A DNA stretch of 20,512 nt from JANQLC01 sp036881805 (GCA_036881805.1 JBAJNK010000046.1:1-20512), one strand, 5' to 3'. Positions 1-8,224 are shown, counted from the first letter of the stretch. The notes: generated by a model from the sequence alone, not told the origin. A program made the numbers and translations.

Positions 1-118
1 GTCTTCTAAACAGCGGGCTTGATTTCTCGTTTTTTTGAAGGTTTAAAAAAGAATGCTTTTTTGATTTTGTCATATAGGTCGGCTTGAATAAGGGGCTTGG
101 CTTTTGGTCCTTGGCAGT
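1..118 (+). repeat. ~40-bp A-tract/T-tract repeat array, downstream of dsbD
   Basis: About three degenerate units follow each other, with A-tract starts near 9, 44 and 84. Each goes from an A-rich start through a G-rich core into a T-rich stretch. The middle unit contains AAAAAAG-AATG-CTTTTTT, a short dyad. On the minus strand this lies directly after the dsbD stop codon, so it may act as a weak terminator for the lpd-pabB-tilS-dsbD cluster. The same family recurs in most other gaps of the window. Confidence 0.55.
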
Positions 119-121
119 CGT

Positions 122-2089
122 TTATTTCACTTTTTGGTACGCTTGCAAGCCGCAGGCCAAAAATCTCTTGTATTCCGCCGCGCTCGGGGTGTAGCCCACG
201 GGATGGGTGAGTAGCTGCCCCGTCGGGCTGAGCAGTACATACCAGGGTTGGGAATTGTTGTGAAAGTTTTCCGTCTCAAACTTAGCCCATTTCTCACCTG
301 AGGTGCGCACCTTTTTGATCGTTCCATACTGGGTTTTAAAGCTAAATTGCGAATCGGCAGGCAGTTCTTTCCGATCATCCACATAGAGGGAGATCAATAC
401 GTAATCATCGCGCAGCAACTTAAAGATTGCCGGTTTACACCACACGTTTTCCTCCATTCGGCGGCAATTGACACAAGCCCAACCGGTAAAGTCCAACATC
501 ACCGGTTTACCCAGCTTTTTCGCATGCGCCATGCCCGCATCAAAGTCCTTAAAGCAACTGATTCCCAACGGACATTTGGATTTTTGCGGGTAGACGCTAT
601 AAAATAGGGGTGGGGGGAATCCGCTGATCAAACTCAAATTTTTATATGGGCTGTCCCACAAACCCAGGGATAAATATGCAGTAAAGGCCAGGAATATCAC
701 CCCCAATGCAGCACGTGTGGTAGAGATTTTGGGTTTGGGTAGGTCGTGGGGAAATGTGATTTTTCCAAATAAATACAAACCCGATAAAATGAAAATCAGT
801 ACCCAGAGTCCGATAAATACCTCCCGCGGCAAGATGCCCCAGTGGGCGACCAAATCGGCGTTGCTTAAAAATTTGAGCGCCAGGGCGAGTTCGATAAAGC
901 CCAGGACCACCTTTACCGTATTCAACCAGCTGCCCGACTTGGGCAGGGATTGAAGCAGTTTGGGGGAGAGCGCAAACAGCGCAAAGGGTAGGGCTAGGGC
1001 TAGCCCGAAGCCCCCCATCCCGGCTGTGAGTTGCCAGGCTCCGCCATCCGAGCTGAGCGAGCCGGCCAACAAGGAGCCCAGGATTGGCCCAGTGCAGGAA
1101 AAGGATACGATCGCCAGTGTCAGCGCCATAAAAAAGATACCCACCAACCCCTTTATATGGGAGGCTGAATCCGCTTTGTCGGCCAGGGCACCCGGAATCC
1201 GCAGCTCGTAGTATCCGAAAAAGGAAAGGGCAAAAAACACAAAGATGACAAAGAAAAACAGGTTTAACCCAACACTTGTGGAAATGCGGTTTAAAATTTC
1301 GGGGTCGATGCTTTGCATCAGGTGAAAGGGCAGGCTCAGCAGCAAGTAGATCGACAGGATAAAAAAACCGTACAAAATCGCATTTCGGACGCCCCGCTTG
1401 TGATTTTTGCTGTGTTGGGTAAAAAAGGAGACCGTCAGTGGAATCATGGGAAATACGCACGGCGTTACCAAGGCGAGCAGCCCCCCCAAAAAACCGAGTA
1501 TAAAAAAGCCCCAATAGGTCGTGTGTTTGGCTACAACGGGTTGTACGCAGTCTTTGGAGACCGGGTTTTTTAAATCCAGATTGGGAATTAAAAGCGGGTT
1601 TTCCTCCAGTGCGATCGGTTCGTCCTTTTTGACAAAGCCATTTTGCGGAAGCTGGATCACCACTTCGCTCGGGGGCAGGCAGCTCTTATCGTTGCAACAT
1701 TGATACGAAAAGCTAGCGGTGATGGGAAAGGCTTTGTCTCGGGAGAGGTGTTTGACCTTTTGTTTAAAAATGGCTTTTTCAGTCCAGTAACCCACCTCCA
1801 TCTGAAAGATGTCATCAAACTTCCTTTTGGGCTGGGTGACCACGAGCAGTTCACCGTCGAGCTCGTATTCGGGAATGCTGTCGTTAAAGCGTATCGCCGT
1901 TGGGATAATCGGGCTTTTGACGTCGCGTGCATAGACGTGCCAGCCCTCGTCAATCTCGGCGGTTAGGGTGATCACCCCTTCGGTATTCGAGGTCTTTTCA
2001 AAGTTTGCACCCACTGTTACAGGCTTAAAAATTTGAGCCGCTGATGGGAGTCCCCCGAGTATGAAGAGCAATCCAAGTATCTTTTTCAT
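122..2089 (-). CDS. dsbD: Thiol:disulfide interchange protein DsbD
   Basis: Inner-membrane electron carrier that moves reducing equivalents from cytoplasmic thioredoxin to periplasmic thiol proteins such as cytochrome c maturation factors. Three parts are visible in 655 residues. A signal peptide (about 1-18) leads into an N-terminal periplasmic domain with a cysteine cluster C131/C132 and C137. A CcdA-like membrane core follows with the two redox cysteines in TPC (C211) and SCTGP (C332). The C-terminal thioredoxin-like domain carries CVNC at 539-542. The reading frame is open further upstream, but the ATG at 2089 gives a clean signal peptide (MKKILGLLFILGG) and overlaps the tilS stop as ATGA, so I chose it. 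Last gene of a minus-strand cluster, probably translationally coupled to tilS. Length and domain order are normal for Bacteroidota. Confidence 0.93.
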   Translation of the reverse strand: MKKILGLLFILGGLPSAAQIFKPVTVGANFEKTSNTEGVITLTAEIDEGWHVYARDVKSPIIPTAIRFNDSIPEYELDGELLVVTQPKRKFDDIFQMEVGYWTEKAIFKQKVKHLSRDKAFPITASFSYQCCNDKSCLPPSEVVIQLPQNGFVKKDEPIALEENPLLIPNLDLKNPVSKDCVQPVVAKHTTYWGFFILGFLGGLLALVTPCVFPMIPLTVSFFTQHSKNHKRGVRNAILYGFFILSIYLLLSLPFHLMQSIDPEILNRISTSVGLNLFFFVIFVFFALSFFGYYELRIPGALADKADSASHIKGLVGIFFMALTLAIVSFSCTGPILGSLLAGSLSSDGGAWQLTAGMGGFGLALALPFALFALSPKLLQSLPKSGSWLNTVKVVLGFIELALALKFLSNADLVAHWGILPREVFIGLWVLIFILSGLYLFGKITFPHDLPKPKISTTRAALGVIFLAFTAYLSLGLWDSPYKNLSLISGFPPPLFYSVYPQKSKCPLGISCFKDFDAGMAHAKKLGKPVMLDFTGWACVNCRRMEENVWCKPAIFKLLRDDYVLISLYVDDRKELPADSQFSFKTQYGTIKKVRTSGEKWAKFETENFHNNSQPWYVLLSPTGQLLTHPVGYTPSAAEYKRFLACGLQAYQKVK

Positions 2090-3411
2090 CGGTTTTTGCG
2101 TGTAAAGGAGATGATGGATCGAGTCGTCTCGCCCACCTTGAAGCGCTCGTCCAAGCGGTGTCCCACCACCCATATAATCGCGCCGTTGCCGTTTTCCAGA
2201 ATCCAGACCTTCTCCTTAGCGAGTCGGGATAGTTTTTCATCTGTGAAGTACGCACTTAGCTTTTTGCTCCCGTTCAAGCCCAAGGGTTCAAAGCGGTCGC
2301 CTTTTTGCCACTTTCTCAGTTTTAACGGGAAGACGATCTTTTCCCCGTCCACACAAGCGGTTTTTTTATCCCTTTTCAACGCCGTGGTCACCGCCGCTTC
2401 TAACGGCACCCCTTCCTGCGCAAAGTCCGATAGGTCTTGCAACACATGGTGCTGGGGCGCCTCGTTGGAGAGCGGTTGTACGATCCATCGATCCCGGTCG
2501 ATCAGCAGGTGATGGGTTTTTGAGTGGAACTGCTTGCCCGGTTGGGGTGCGAAGACAAATTTTTCGTACGCCGTTAGATCGAAAAAACCATACGCTTTCA
2601 GTAAGTAGTGCAAGTGGGTTTGTAGCGGTTTCAGTTTGCGCAGTGCCGTCAGATCGATCTCCACCACTTCACCTACTGGCAGTCGCACCGCATTTAGATT
2701 CCTTTCAATGGCTGCTAGGGCGATGGTCTCGATGCTTTGGAGTCGACCGATGCTCTTCGCCAAATTTTCTCTGGCGTTGGGATGCAGTTCATCGAATTCG
2801 GGTAGGATGTGGTTTCGGATTTTGTTGCGCATATAGGCGTTCGATGCATTGCTCCTGTCTTCACGCCAGTCTATACCCTGGTCCAGCGCATAACGCTTTA
2901 TCGCTGCTTTGGAAAAGCAGCACAAGGGCCGAATGATTTGGCCCTGCTTGGGCTGGATGCCTGTGAGTCCTTCGATACCCGTCCCGCGTGATAGGTTGAG
3001 CAATAGGGTTTCCAGCGAATCCTCGCGCTGGTGTGCCGTGGCGGTAAAGTCGTAGCCGTGCGCCTGTGACAACTGTTCAAACCATTCGTATCGGATCGCT
3101 CTGGCAGCCATCTGAATGGAGGCGTTATGGGTTGTCCGGTAGGCTGCAACAGCTGCTCTTTTTACGTGATAGGGGACGCCCAAGCGGGCGGCTAGATCTT
3201 TCACAAAGGCTGCATCCCGTTCTGAATCGAGCTCCCTAAGTTGAAAATTCACATGTGCTACTGCGATTTCGACACCGGCTTTGCTGAGCAGCTGCGCTAG
3301 GGTGACGCTGTCCAGTCCGCCGCTTACGGCTACCAAGACCCGTTTCCCAAAAATTTCGGGAAAGTTTTCTGTCAACCGATTTGAAAATTGCGCTTCCAAT
3401 GGGGCTTGCAC
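2086..3411 (-). CDS. tilS: tRNA(Ile)-lysidine synthase TilS
   Basis: ATP-dependent enzyme that adds lysine to C34 of tRNA-Ile(CAU), changing its decoding from AUG to AUA; it is normally essential. The 441-residue protein has the N-type ATP pyrophosphatase P-loop SGGLDS at residues 30-35 and the following HVNFQLR and HQREDSLETLLLNLSRG segments typical of TilS. The C-terminal part with KWQKGDRFEPLG and KLSAYFTDEK matches the TilS C-terminal domain. The start is a GTG at 3411 because the frame is closed just upstream; the gap to pabB is 62 bp and contains a possible -7 box. The stop codon overlaps the dsbD start by ATGA. Confidence 0.92.
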   Translation of the reverse strand: MQAPLEAQFSNRLTENFPEIFGKRVLVAVSGGLDSVTLAQLLSKAGVEIAVAHVNFQLRELDSERDAAFVKDLAARLGVPYHVKRAAVAAYRTTHNASIQMAARAIRYEWFEQLSQAHGYDFTATAHQREDSLETLLLNLSRGTGIEGLTGIQPKQGQIIRPLCCFSKAAIKRYALDQGIDWREDRSNASNAYMRNKIRNHILPEFDELHPNARENLAKSIGRLQSIETIALAAIERNLNAVRLPVGEVVEIDLTALRKLKPLQTHLHYLLKAYGFFDLTAYEKFVFAPQPGKQFHSKTHHLLIDRDRWIVQPLSNEAPQHHVLQDLSDFAQEGVPLEAAVTTALKRDKKTACVDGEKIVFPLKLRKWQKGDRFEPLGLNGSKKLSAYFTDEKLSRLAKEKVWILENGNGAIIWVVGHRLDERFKVGETTRSIISFTRKNR

Positions 3412-3431
3412 GGTTCGATGGGAAACAACGC

Positions 3432-3439
3432 CAAATATA
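3432..3439 (-). promoter_or_regulatory. Possible internal -7 box for tilS-dsbD
   Basis: The minus strand reads TATATTTG, a match to the Bacteroidota -7 consensus TAnnTTTG, 20 nt before the tilS GTG. I see no good -33 TTG at the usual distance, so this may be a weak internal promoter or chance. Confidence 0.35.
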
Positions 3440-3473
3440 GGTCTTTCTCAGCTTCTCGGAATGCTTTTTGTCG

Positions 3474-4790
3474 TCATGGCGGGGAGAACGACCGCTTAGC
3501 GGCCAGGATTTTTCGGATGGCACTCGATTTGGTCAAGCATTCTTCATACTCTTTTTCAGCATCGGAGCTTAGGGTGATGGCGCTGCCCACCGGGTAGGAA
3601 AGCCATGCGTTTTTCAAATCGTATTGCAGGGTTCGGATCACCGTATTGAAGTCGAAATCCCGTTGTGGGCTGATGTATCCGATGGCACCCGAATAGAGGC
3701 CCCGCTTAAAATTTTCAGTTGCTTCTATCGCTTTCAGTGCGCTTACTTTGGGCGCTCCTGTCATGCTCCCCATCGGGAAGCTGGCCTTTAGCGCGGCTGC
3801 CCAACTGCATCCCGCGGCCAATCGGCAGGAAATGGTCGAGATCATTTGGTGAACTTCTGGAAAGCTATAGATCTTTCGCAGTTCCAGCACTTTTACACTG
3901 CCATCTGCAGCTATTTTGGACAAATCATTGCGCACCAAATCCACGATCATATTGTTTTCCGCTTGCTCCTTTATACTGTTTTGCAGCTCGGCCCGAAGCT
4001 GCCTATCCACCTGTGCATTCACCCCCCTTGGAGCGGTTCCTTTGATCGGTTGGGCGGTGATTTGATCACCGCGCTTGCAGAGGTAGCGCTCTGGAGAGCT
4101 GCACAGGGCTCTTAGGTGTCCCAGCCCATAAAAAGCGGAAAAAGGGGCTTGGGAAAGCCGTTGCAGCTCCAAATAGGTGTGCAGGGCATCTATTCGGCCC
4201 CTTGCGATTAGCTCCAGACAAAAGTTTACTTCGTAAAAATCGCCGCGGCGGATGTGCTTTTGCAACTGCTCAACCCTTTTGCAGTACGCGTGCCGTTGCA
4301 GCGTAAAGCGCAGCTTTGAAACTGTGCTTCTCTTCTCAGGCTCTAGGCTGGTTTGCCTTATGGCAATGCAATCCCCTTTGATTTGTCCGCTGTCTAAATA
4401 GTGAAATTCCAGTCGTTTCCCTTTTTTTATTAAGAGCCTTTTCGGCTGAAAAAAAAAGCATTCCGGGAATCCAATCCGGTCGTCTTGACTGGAATGTACG
4501 CGCTCCAGCTCATTTTTTAAATCATACGAGAGGTGGCCAAACAGCCAATCTCCAATGCGATGCTGGTAGTCCACGAGCTTGTCGAAGGCCCGTCCAACCG
4601 TAAAACACCGCAGGTCGGATTGGGGACCCAGTGCCAGGGCATAGTCAAAAGCGGTGTACGGATCACTGCGGTCTCCACCTTCTAAAAAGAGAAACACTTC
4701 GCTTTGTCGAGTCGCCCATTGCAACAATTTTTCTCTGGTAAAAACCCCTTCATCCCATTGCACGACAAAAATGGAACGCTTTTCCGGCAT
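3474..4790 (-). CDS. pabB: Aminodeoxychorismate synthase component I (PabB)
   Basis: Chorismate-binding enzyme that, with the glutaminase PabA, makes 4-amino-4-deoxychorismate for folate. The 438-residue protein shows the chorismate-binding fold in its C-terminal half: PIKGT at 248-252, VDLVRNDL at 283-290, GSMTGAPK at 341-348 and EKEYEE near 412. The lysine in PIKGT (K250) is the residue that distinguishes PabB from anthranilate synthase TrpE, which has alanine there. The N-terminal part is divergent, as is usual. A GTG at 4802 is also in frame; the ATG at 4790 is preferred. It lies 42 bp after lpd in the same direction. No pabA or pabC is next to it, so the partner must be elsewhere. Confidence 0.88.
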   Translation of the reverse strand: MPEKRSIFVVQWDEGVFTREKLLQWATRQSEVFLFLEGGDRSDPYTAFDYALALGPQSDLRCFTVGRAFDKLVDYQHRIGDWLFGHLSYDLKNELERVHSSQDDRIGFPECFFFQPKRLLIKKGKRLEFHYLDSGQIKGDCIAIRQTSLEPEKRSTVSKLRFTLQRHAYCKRVEQLQKHIRRGDFYEVNFCLELIARGRIDALHTYLELQRLSQAPFSAFYGLGHLRALCSSPERYLCKRGDQITAQPIKGTAPRGVNAQVDRQLRAELQNSIKEQAENNMIVDLVRNDLSKIAADGSVKVLELRKIYSFPEVHQMISTISCRLAAGCSWAAALKASFPMGSMTGAPKVSALKAIEATENFKRGLYSGAIGYISPQRDFDFNTVIRTLQYDLKNAWLSYPVGSAITLSSDAEKEYEECLTKSSAIRKILAAKRSFSPP

Positions 4791-4832
4791 AGTTTTGAAC
4801 ACATCTAATTAGACAAAAACGGTTTTCGGCAC

Positions 4833-6236
4833 TCATCTATTTAATGGGCGGCCGTTAAACGCGTCCAGAGCCGCTTCTTTTACCGCTTCCGAGTAGGTGG
4901 GGTGCGGGTGGCAAATGCGGCCGATGTCTTCCGCTGAAGCCCTGAATTCCATGGCTACGACAGCTTCCACAATCAAGTCGGCCGCCCGTGCCCCAACCAT
5001 ATGGACGCCCAGCACCTCATCGGTCTTTTCGTCCGCCAGTACTTTTATCGCACCGTCTACATCGCCGCTGGCGCGCGCGCGACCTAGGGCTCGCATCGGA
5101 AATTCACCGCTCTTGTACGCGATGCCCGCTTCCTCGAGCTGCGATTCGGTTTGGCCCACCGCAGCCACCTCTGGCCAGGTATAGACCACATGGGGTATCA
5201 GGTTGTAGTCGATATGTGGTTTTTGCCCGTCGATGTGTTCAGCGACAGCGACGCCTTCTTCTTCGGCTTTGTGCGCCAGCATGGCGCCTCCGGTTACATC
5301 GCCGATAGCATAGATGTTTTCCCTTTGGGTTTGCCAGTGTTCATCAACGCCGATAAAACCCCGATCGTCGGTTTGTACGCCTACGCGTTCCAGGCCGAGC
5401 CCTTCGGTATAGGGTTTTCGCCCCACCGCGAGCAGGCAGTAATCGGCTGTAAAGCTGAGCGATTTCCCCTTTTTGTCCTTTGCCTCCAGGCTTACTTTGT
5501 CGTCTTGTACCGTTGCGCCGGTGACTTGGGTGGAAAGTTCAAATGCAAAGCCGCGCTTTTTTAAACACTTCATCAGTTCTTTGCTCAGTGCGGCATCCAT
5601 GGTGGGGATGATGCGATCCGCATATTCGATCACGGTGACTTGCGAGCCCAATCGCCTGTAAACCGAGCCCAATTCCAGACCGATTGCCCCGCCCCCGATG
5701 ACGAGTAAATGCTCGGGTATTTCTTTTAAGTCTAAGGCTTCGGTAGAGGAGATCACGCGTTTTTTGTCTAGGGGTAGAAAGGGTAGCGTACCCGGCTTGG
5801 AGCCGGTGGCAATGATGGTTTTTGCCGATTGGATTTCCACACTGTCGCCGCCTTCCTTTTTGATTTGGAGCTGTGTGGCATCCCGGAAAGAACCCCAGCC
5901 GGTGTACACATCTATACCGTTTTTATCCATCAGGTATCGCACCCCGTCCGTGGTTTGCGATACCAGTTTGTCTTTGCGTTTGCGCATCGATTTAAAATTG
6001 CAACGCAAGCCCGTGAGCTCAATTCCATGTGTCTTACAATTTTTTTCTGCGTTGTAGTAATGCTCGGAAGAATCCAAAAGCGCTTTGGATGGGATGCAGC
6101 CCACGTTGAGGCAAGTGCCGCCCAGGGTGGGATATCTTTCGACTATCGCCACTTTTTTACCGAGCTGGGCACAGCGGATAGCGGCTATATATCCGCCTGG
6201 TCCCGAACCGATTACGCTAACGTCGTAGGTATTCAT
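4833..6236 (-). CDS. lpdA: Dihydrolipoyl dehydrogenase (E3)
   Basis: FAD flavoprotein that reoxidises dihydrolipoamide in pyruvate and 2-oxoglutarate dehydrogenases and the glycine cleavage system. In 467 residues it shows the FAD-binding GSGPGGY at 10-16, the redox disulfide GGTCLNVGCIPSK with C42 and C47, an NAD-binding GGGAIGLELG, the second FAD contact YAIGDVTGG and the C-terminal HPHPTYSE with the catalytic His445 and Glu450. A GTG at 6251 is in frame, but the ATG at 6236 gives the standard start MNTYDVSVIG. First gene of the minus-strand cluster, with a clear TACCTTTG promoter element 31 bp upstream. Confidence 0.96.
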   Translation of the reverse strand: MNTYDVSVIGSGPGGYIAAIRCAQLGKKVAIVERYPTLGGTCLNVGCIPSKALLDSSEHYYNAEKNCKTHGIELTGLRCNFKSMRKRKDKLVSQTTDGVRYLMDKNGIDVYTGWGSFRDATQLQIKKEGGDSVEIQSAKTIIATGSKPGTLPFLPLDKKRVISSTEALDLKEIPEHLLVIGGGAIGLELGSVYRRLGSQVTVIEYADRIIPTMDAALSKELMKCLKKRGFAFELSTQVTGATVQDDKVSLEAKDKKGKSLSFTADYCLLAVGRKPYTEGLGLERVGVQTDDRGFIGVDEHWQTQRENIYAIGDVTGGAMLAHKAEEEGVAVAEHIDGQKPHIDYNLIPHVVYTWPEVAAVGQTESQLEEAGIAYKSGEFPMRALGRARASGDVDGAIKVLADEKTDEVLGVHMVGARAADLIVEAVVAMEFRASAEDIGRICHPHPTYSEAVKEAALDAFNGRPLNR

Positions 6237-6267
6237 AAACCGAGTTTTCACTTTCTGTCATAGGCTT

Positions 6268-6296
6268 CAAAGGTATTAAAATTTAGCGGGTGTAAA
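6268..6296 (-). promoter_or_regulatory. lpd promoter
   Basis: On the minus strand TTTACA (6296-6291), 15 nt, then TACCTTTG (6275-6268). This fits the Bacteroidota sigma pattern TTG-N(about 17-23)-TAnnTTTG with a slightly short spacer. It predicts a leader of about 25 nt before the lpd ATG and is probably the main promoter of the lpd-pabB-tilS-dsbD cluster. Confidence 0.65.
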
Positions 6297-6300
6297 TGGT

Positions 6301-6540
6301 AACGTGAAAGGGGGCGATTTTTTGGTTTTTATTCCTTTTCCCCAATCGAGCCGGGGGTCGACCTGAAAAGATGGGCTTTTTCTATTTCTGCATGGCGGGT
6401 TGAAAAACAGGGCTTATTTCGGTGTTTGTTTGTGGTCGTTTAAAAAAAGGTCTTTTTGTTGTTTTTGTCCTTTTGTGGTGGTTTGGAAAGCGCGGTTTGT
6501 CTCTTATAGCGCCTTGGGTGCGTTGGCTTTATATATGTTT
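6301..6540 (+). repeat. ~40-bp A-tract/T-tract repeat array, upstream of lpd
   Basis: Four or more degenerate units, with the (T)GAAA/TAAA start at 6364, 6401, 6441 and 6484, that is steps of 37, 40 and 43 bp. Units carry the GGG-core and T-rich tail, for example GTTTAAAAAAAGGTCTTTTT near 6438. No coding potential was recognised in the whole gap 6301-6650. Confidence 0.6.
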
Positions 6541-6651
6541 TGGGCACAGGGGATTTGGCTAACCGTTTTGGCATTTACAGATAATGAAACAGCGTGGTTT
6601 GTTCCATTGTGTAAGCCCATCGGCCGTTTGCAGATCCCTATCTCTTTGCTG

Positions 6652-6725
6652 TGACCGCGGAAGGATTCGAACCCTCAACCCCCAGAGCCGAAATCTGATG
6701 TTCTATCCAGTTGAACTACGCGGCC
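6652..6725 (-). tRNA. tRNA-Arg, anticodon UCG
   Basis: The 74-nt minus-strand sequence folds as a full cloverleaf. The acceptor stem is GGCCGCG with CGCGGTC (one G-U), the D stem GTTC/GAAC, the anticodon stem TCAGA/TCTGG with loop TTTCGGC (anticodon TCG), a 5-nt variable loop, and the T stem GAGGG/CCTTC with loop TTCGAAT. Discriminator A; the next bases are CAG, so the 3' CCA is not encoded. It should read CGA and, by wobble, other CGN codons. Confidence 0.96.
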
Positions 6726-6738
6726 GGTTCCAATCGGG

Positions 6739-6746
6739 CAAAGGTA
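6739..6746 (-). promoter_or_regulatory. -7 box of the tRNA-Arg promoter
   Basis: The minus strand reads TACCTTTG, an exact Bacteroidota -7 element, ending 13 nt before the tRNA 5' end. A convincing -33 element at the usual distance is not obvious. Confidence 0.6.
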
Positions 6747-6850
6747 TAATTTATATCCCAATCGCTTTGCCCACCTCTTTTTCATGGCTTCTCAATCGCC
6801 TTTGACTTTGTTTTATTCGAGCGCACGCGGTACGTGTCTTTCCCAATCTG

Positions 6851-7005
6851 GGGTTTAAAAAGCTGGACCTGTTTTTGGGTTTTGACCTTTTGTGCGGGTT
6901 TAAAAAAGCGGGGCTTTTTTTGGTTTTGTCCGTGCGTGGTGGTTTGAAAATAGGGGGACTTACCTTTTTTGAATTTTGATCTTTTATGCGGGTCTAAAAA
7001 GCCCT
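6851..7005 (+). repeat. ~45-bp A-tract/T-tract repeat array, downstream of the MBL gene
   Basis: Four units with the TAAAA/TGAAA start at 6856, 6901, 6945 and 6995 (steps 45, 44, 50). The second is the clearest: AAAAAAGC-GGG-GCTTTTTT, a perfect 8-bp dyad followed by more T. The right-hand part belongs to the block duplicated from downstream of valS. An ORF of 125 codons on the minus strand here (6782-7159) is made of the repeat translation and is not taken as a gene. Confidence 0.6.
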
Positions 7006-7042
7006 CGATATGCCTTTGCAGCGTTTTGATTTTTTCTCGTGT
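6896..7042. repeat. Duplicated copy of the valS 3' end and its downstream repeats
   Basis: This 147-bp block is nearly the same as 12809-12984. It contains the last ~15 codons of valS (reading TREKIKTLQRHIEG on the minus strand) and about 100 bp of the repeat array behind valS. Compared with the valS locus it lacks 30 bp, including the valS stop codon; the gap lies exactly between two AAGCCC direct repeats. The copy abuts the stop codon of the MBL gene at about 80 bp distance. Confidence 0.85.
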
Positions 7043-7124
7043 TAGGTAGTCATTCACGAACAGCTTTTTGTCGCGCTTTATCCATATCCATGCGCAACTA
7101 TCTCGTTCAAAATCAATCTGCTGA

Positions 7125-7982
7125 CTACCACTCCATTTCTTTGGTGACAACTTTAGCACTCAAAGACAAGTCGTTTTCACCGGCTAGCAACGGGTAGAGC
7201 GCTTTCATAGTCTTAATAATTTCTTGAGATGTACTAGACTTACTGACGGCTTGCTCAAACTCAGCTACATATCCTCGCGTAAAATCGATAGCGTCATCTT
7301 TAGGAGGAATATCTCCTAGGAAATGTCCAGGAATTACCCGTTCTGGTTTCAATCCAGCCATACGCTCAAGCGATTGAGCCCATTTTTGGCGGGCTTCTTT
7401 CGTTTGCGAATCTGCCATCCATACGTGCATTCCTGAATAGACAGATACACCACCGAATACGGTTTTAGCAGATGGCAACCACAGGTAGGCTTCATGCGTA
7501 TTCACTTCTTTTATTTCAATTTTTTTGCCCTCGAGAATTAAAGTCGTATCGTTTAAAACTGACGGAACAATTAAAGATGTTGGCGCGTTTTTGGCAAGGA
7601 TGGGTCCCCAGTATTCTAATTTTGCATCTTTCGTCTCTAAAATATGCTTGACGACCGATCGACTCGCGACAATCTTAACGTCTGGAAAAGCTTTCTGAAG
7701 TGGCTCCAATCCAAAATAGTAGTCTGGATCACCACTGCTGATATAAATCATCGTCAAAGTTTTGCCACTTTCGCGGATCATATCCACCAGAGCCTGTCCG
7801 TCCTCAACGCTGAATTGCGCATCGAACAAAATGGCTTCTCTTTGACCACTGACCAGAACCGAGCTAACGGCGAAAATACCGTTTTCACCTGGGTTGTACA
7901 CTTTAATGTCTAGTGGAGCTGCTACCCTATGCGCAGAGAGGGAAAGTAAAGCCGCTAATGCAACGGTTGATAGCGCTTTCAT
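7125..7982 (-). CDS. Exported MBL-fold protein lacking the HxHxDH metal motif
   Basis: A 285-residue protein with a signal peptide (about 1-22, ending near VAA) and a metallo-beta-lactamase-like layout: early strand FDAQFS near 54-59, the motif-2 region at 80-91, GGVSVYSGM near 178-185 and VIPGH with His220. In place of THxHxDH it reads ISSGDPDYYFG: the first His positions are Ser, Asp and Tyr and only Asp87 is kept, so normal two-zinc hydrolysis is doubtful. The ATG is preceded by GGGAG with a 6-nt spacer, unlike its neighbours, the stop is TAG, also unlike them, and the DNA is more AT-rich by eye. These suggest acquisition from outside. It overlaps a broken XRE gene by ATGA. Substrate unknown. 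Confidence 0.75.
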   Translation of the reverse strand: MKALSTVALAALLSLSAHRVAAPLDIKVYNPGENGIFAVSSVLVSGQREAILFDAQFSVEDGQALVDMIRESGKTLTMIYISSGDPDYYFGLEPLQKAFPDVKIVASRSVVKHILETKDAKLEYWGPILAKNAPTSLIVPSVLNDTTLILEGKKIEIKEVNTHEAYLWLPSAKTVFGGVSVYSGMHVWMADSQTKEARQKWAQSLERMAGLKPERVIPGHFLGDIPPKDDAIDFTRGYVAEFEQAVSKSSTSQEIIKTMKALYPLLAGENDLSLSAKVVTKEMEW

Positions 7983-8213
7983 AGTTTTCTCCCGATAAGT
8001 AGATCGGGTATTTTTTTCATTACTTCAAAATTAATGCTGGTTTGAAAACCCAACATGTGGGCAAATTTCTCCAACTCCTAAGAAGGTGAGGTGCGCCTTC
8101 CGTTTAAATAGGCAAATATGCATTGCTTCGGTTTTCCGATTCGTCTGCTAAACCCAGCTTGCGTAAGCCCCGTTTTTTTACCGGATCACAAATATTTTTA
8201 GCTCGGTTTTCAT
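7979..8213 (-). pseudogene. Broken XRE-family helix-turn-helix regulator
   Basis: From the ATG at 8213 the frame reads MKTELKIFVIR and stops at TAA. Removing one G from CGGTAAAAAAA would continue it as KKTGLTQAGFSRRIGKPKQ, a clear XRE/Cro helix-turn-helix, then AYLNGRRTSPS, an in-frame TAG near 8078, and ELEKFAHMLGF...MKKIPDLLIGRKL to a TGA at 7979. The restored product would be 77 residues. Two lesions (one frameshift, one amber codon, probably from a Leu TTG) make it a likely pseudogene. Its TGA overlaps the MBL start codon by ATGA, and a strong promoter sits right in front, so the two looked like a regulator-target pair in one transcript. Confidence 0.7.
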
Positions 8214-8224
8214 CTTCTACCTTA

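Noticed and set aside
642..1514. 290-codon open frame on the minus strand inside dsbD
   Set aside because: It lies in another frame of the intact dsbD gene and its translation has no family features.
3474..4790. Anthranilate synthase TrpE instead of PabB
   Set aside because: The PIKGT motif has the lysine typical of PabB and no trp genes are adjacent.
6782..7159. 125-codon open frame downstream of the MBL gene
   Set aside because: It is built from the duplicated valS tail and translated A-tract repeats; the frame is open only because the deletion removed the valS stop codon.
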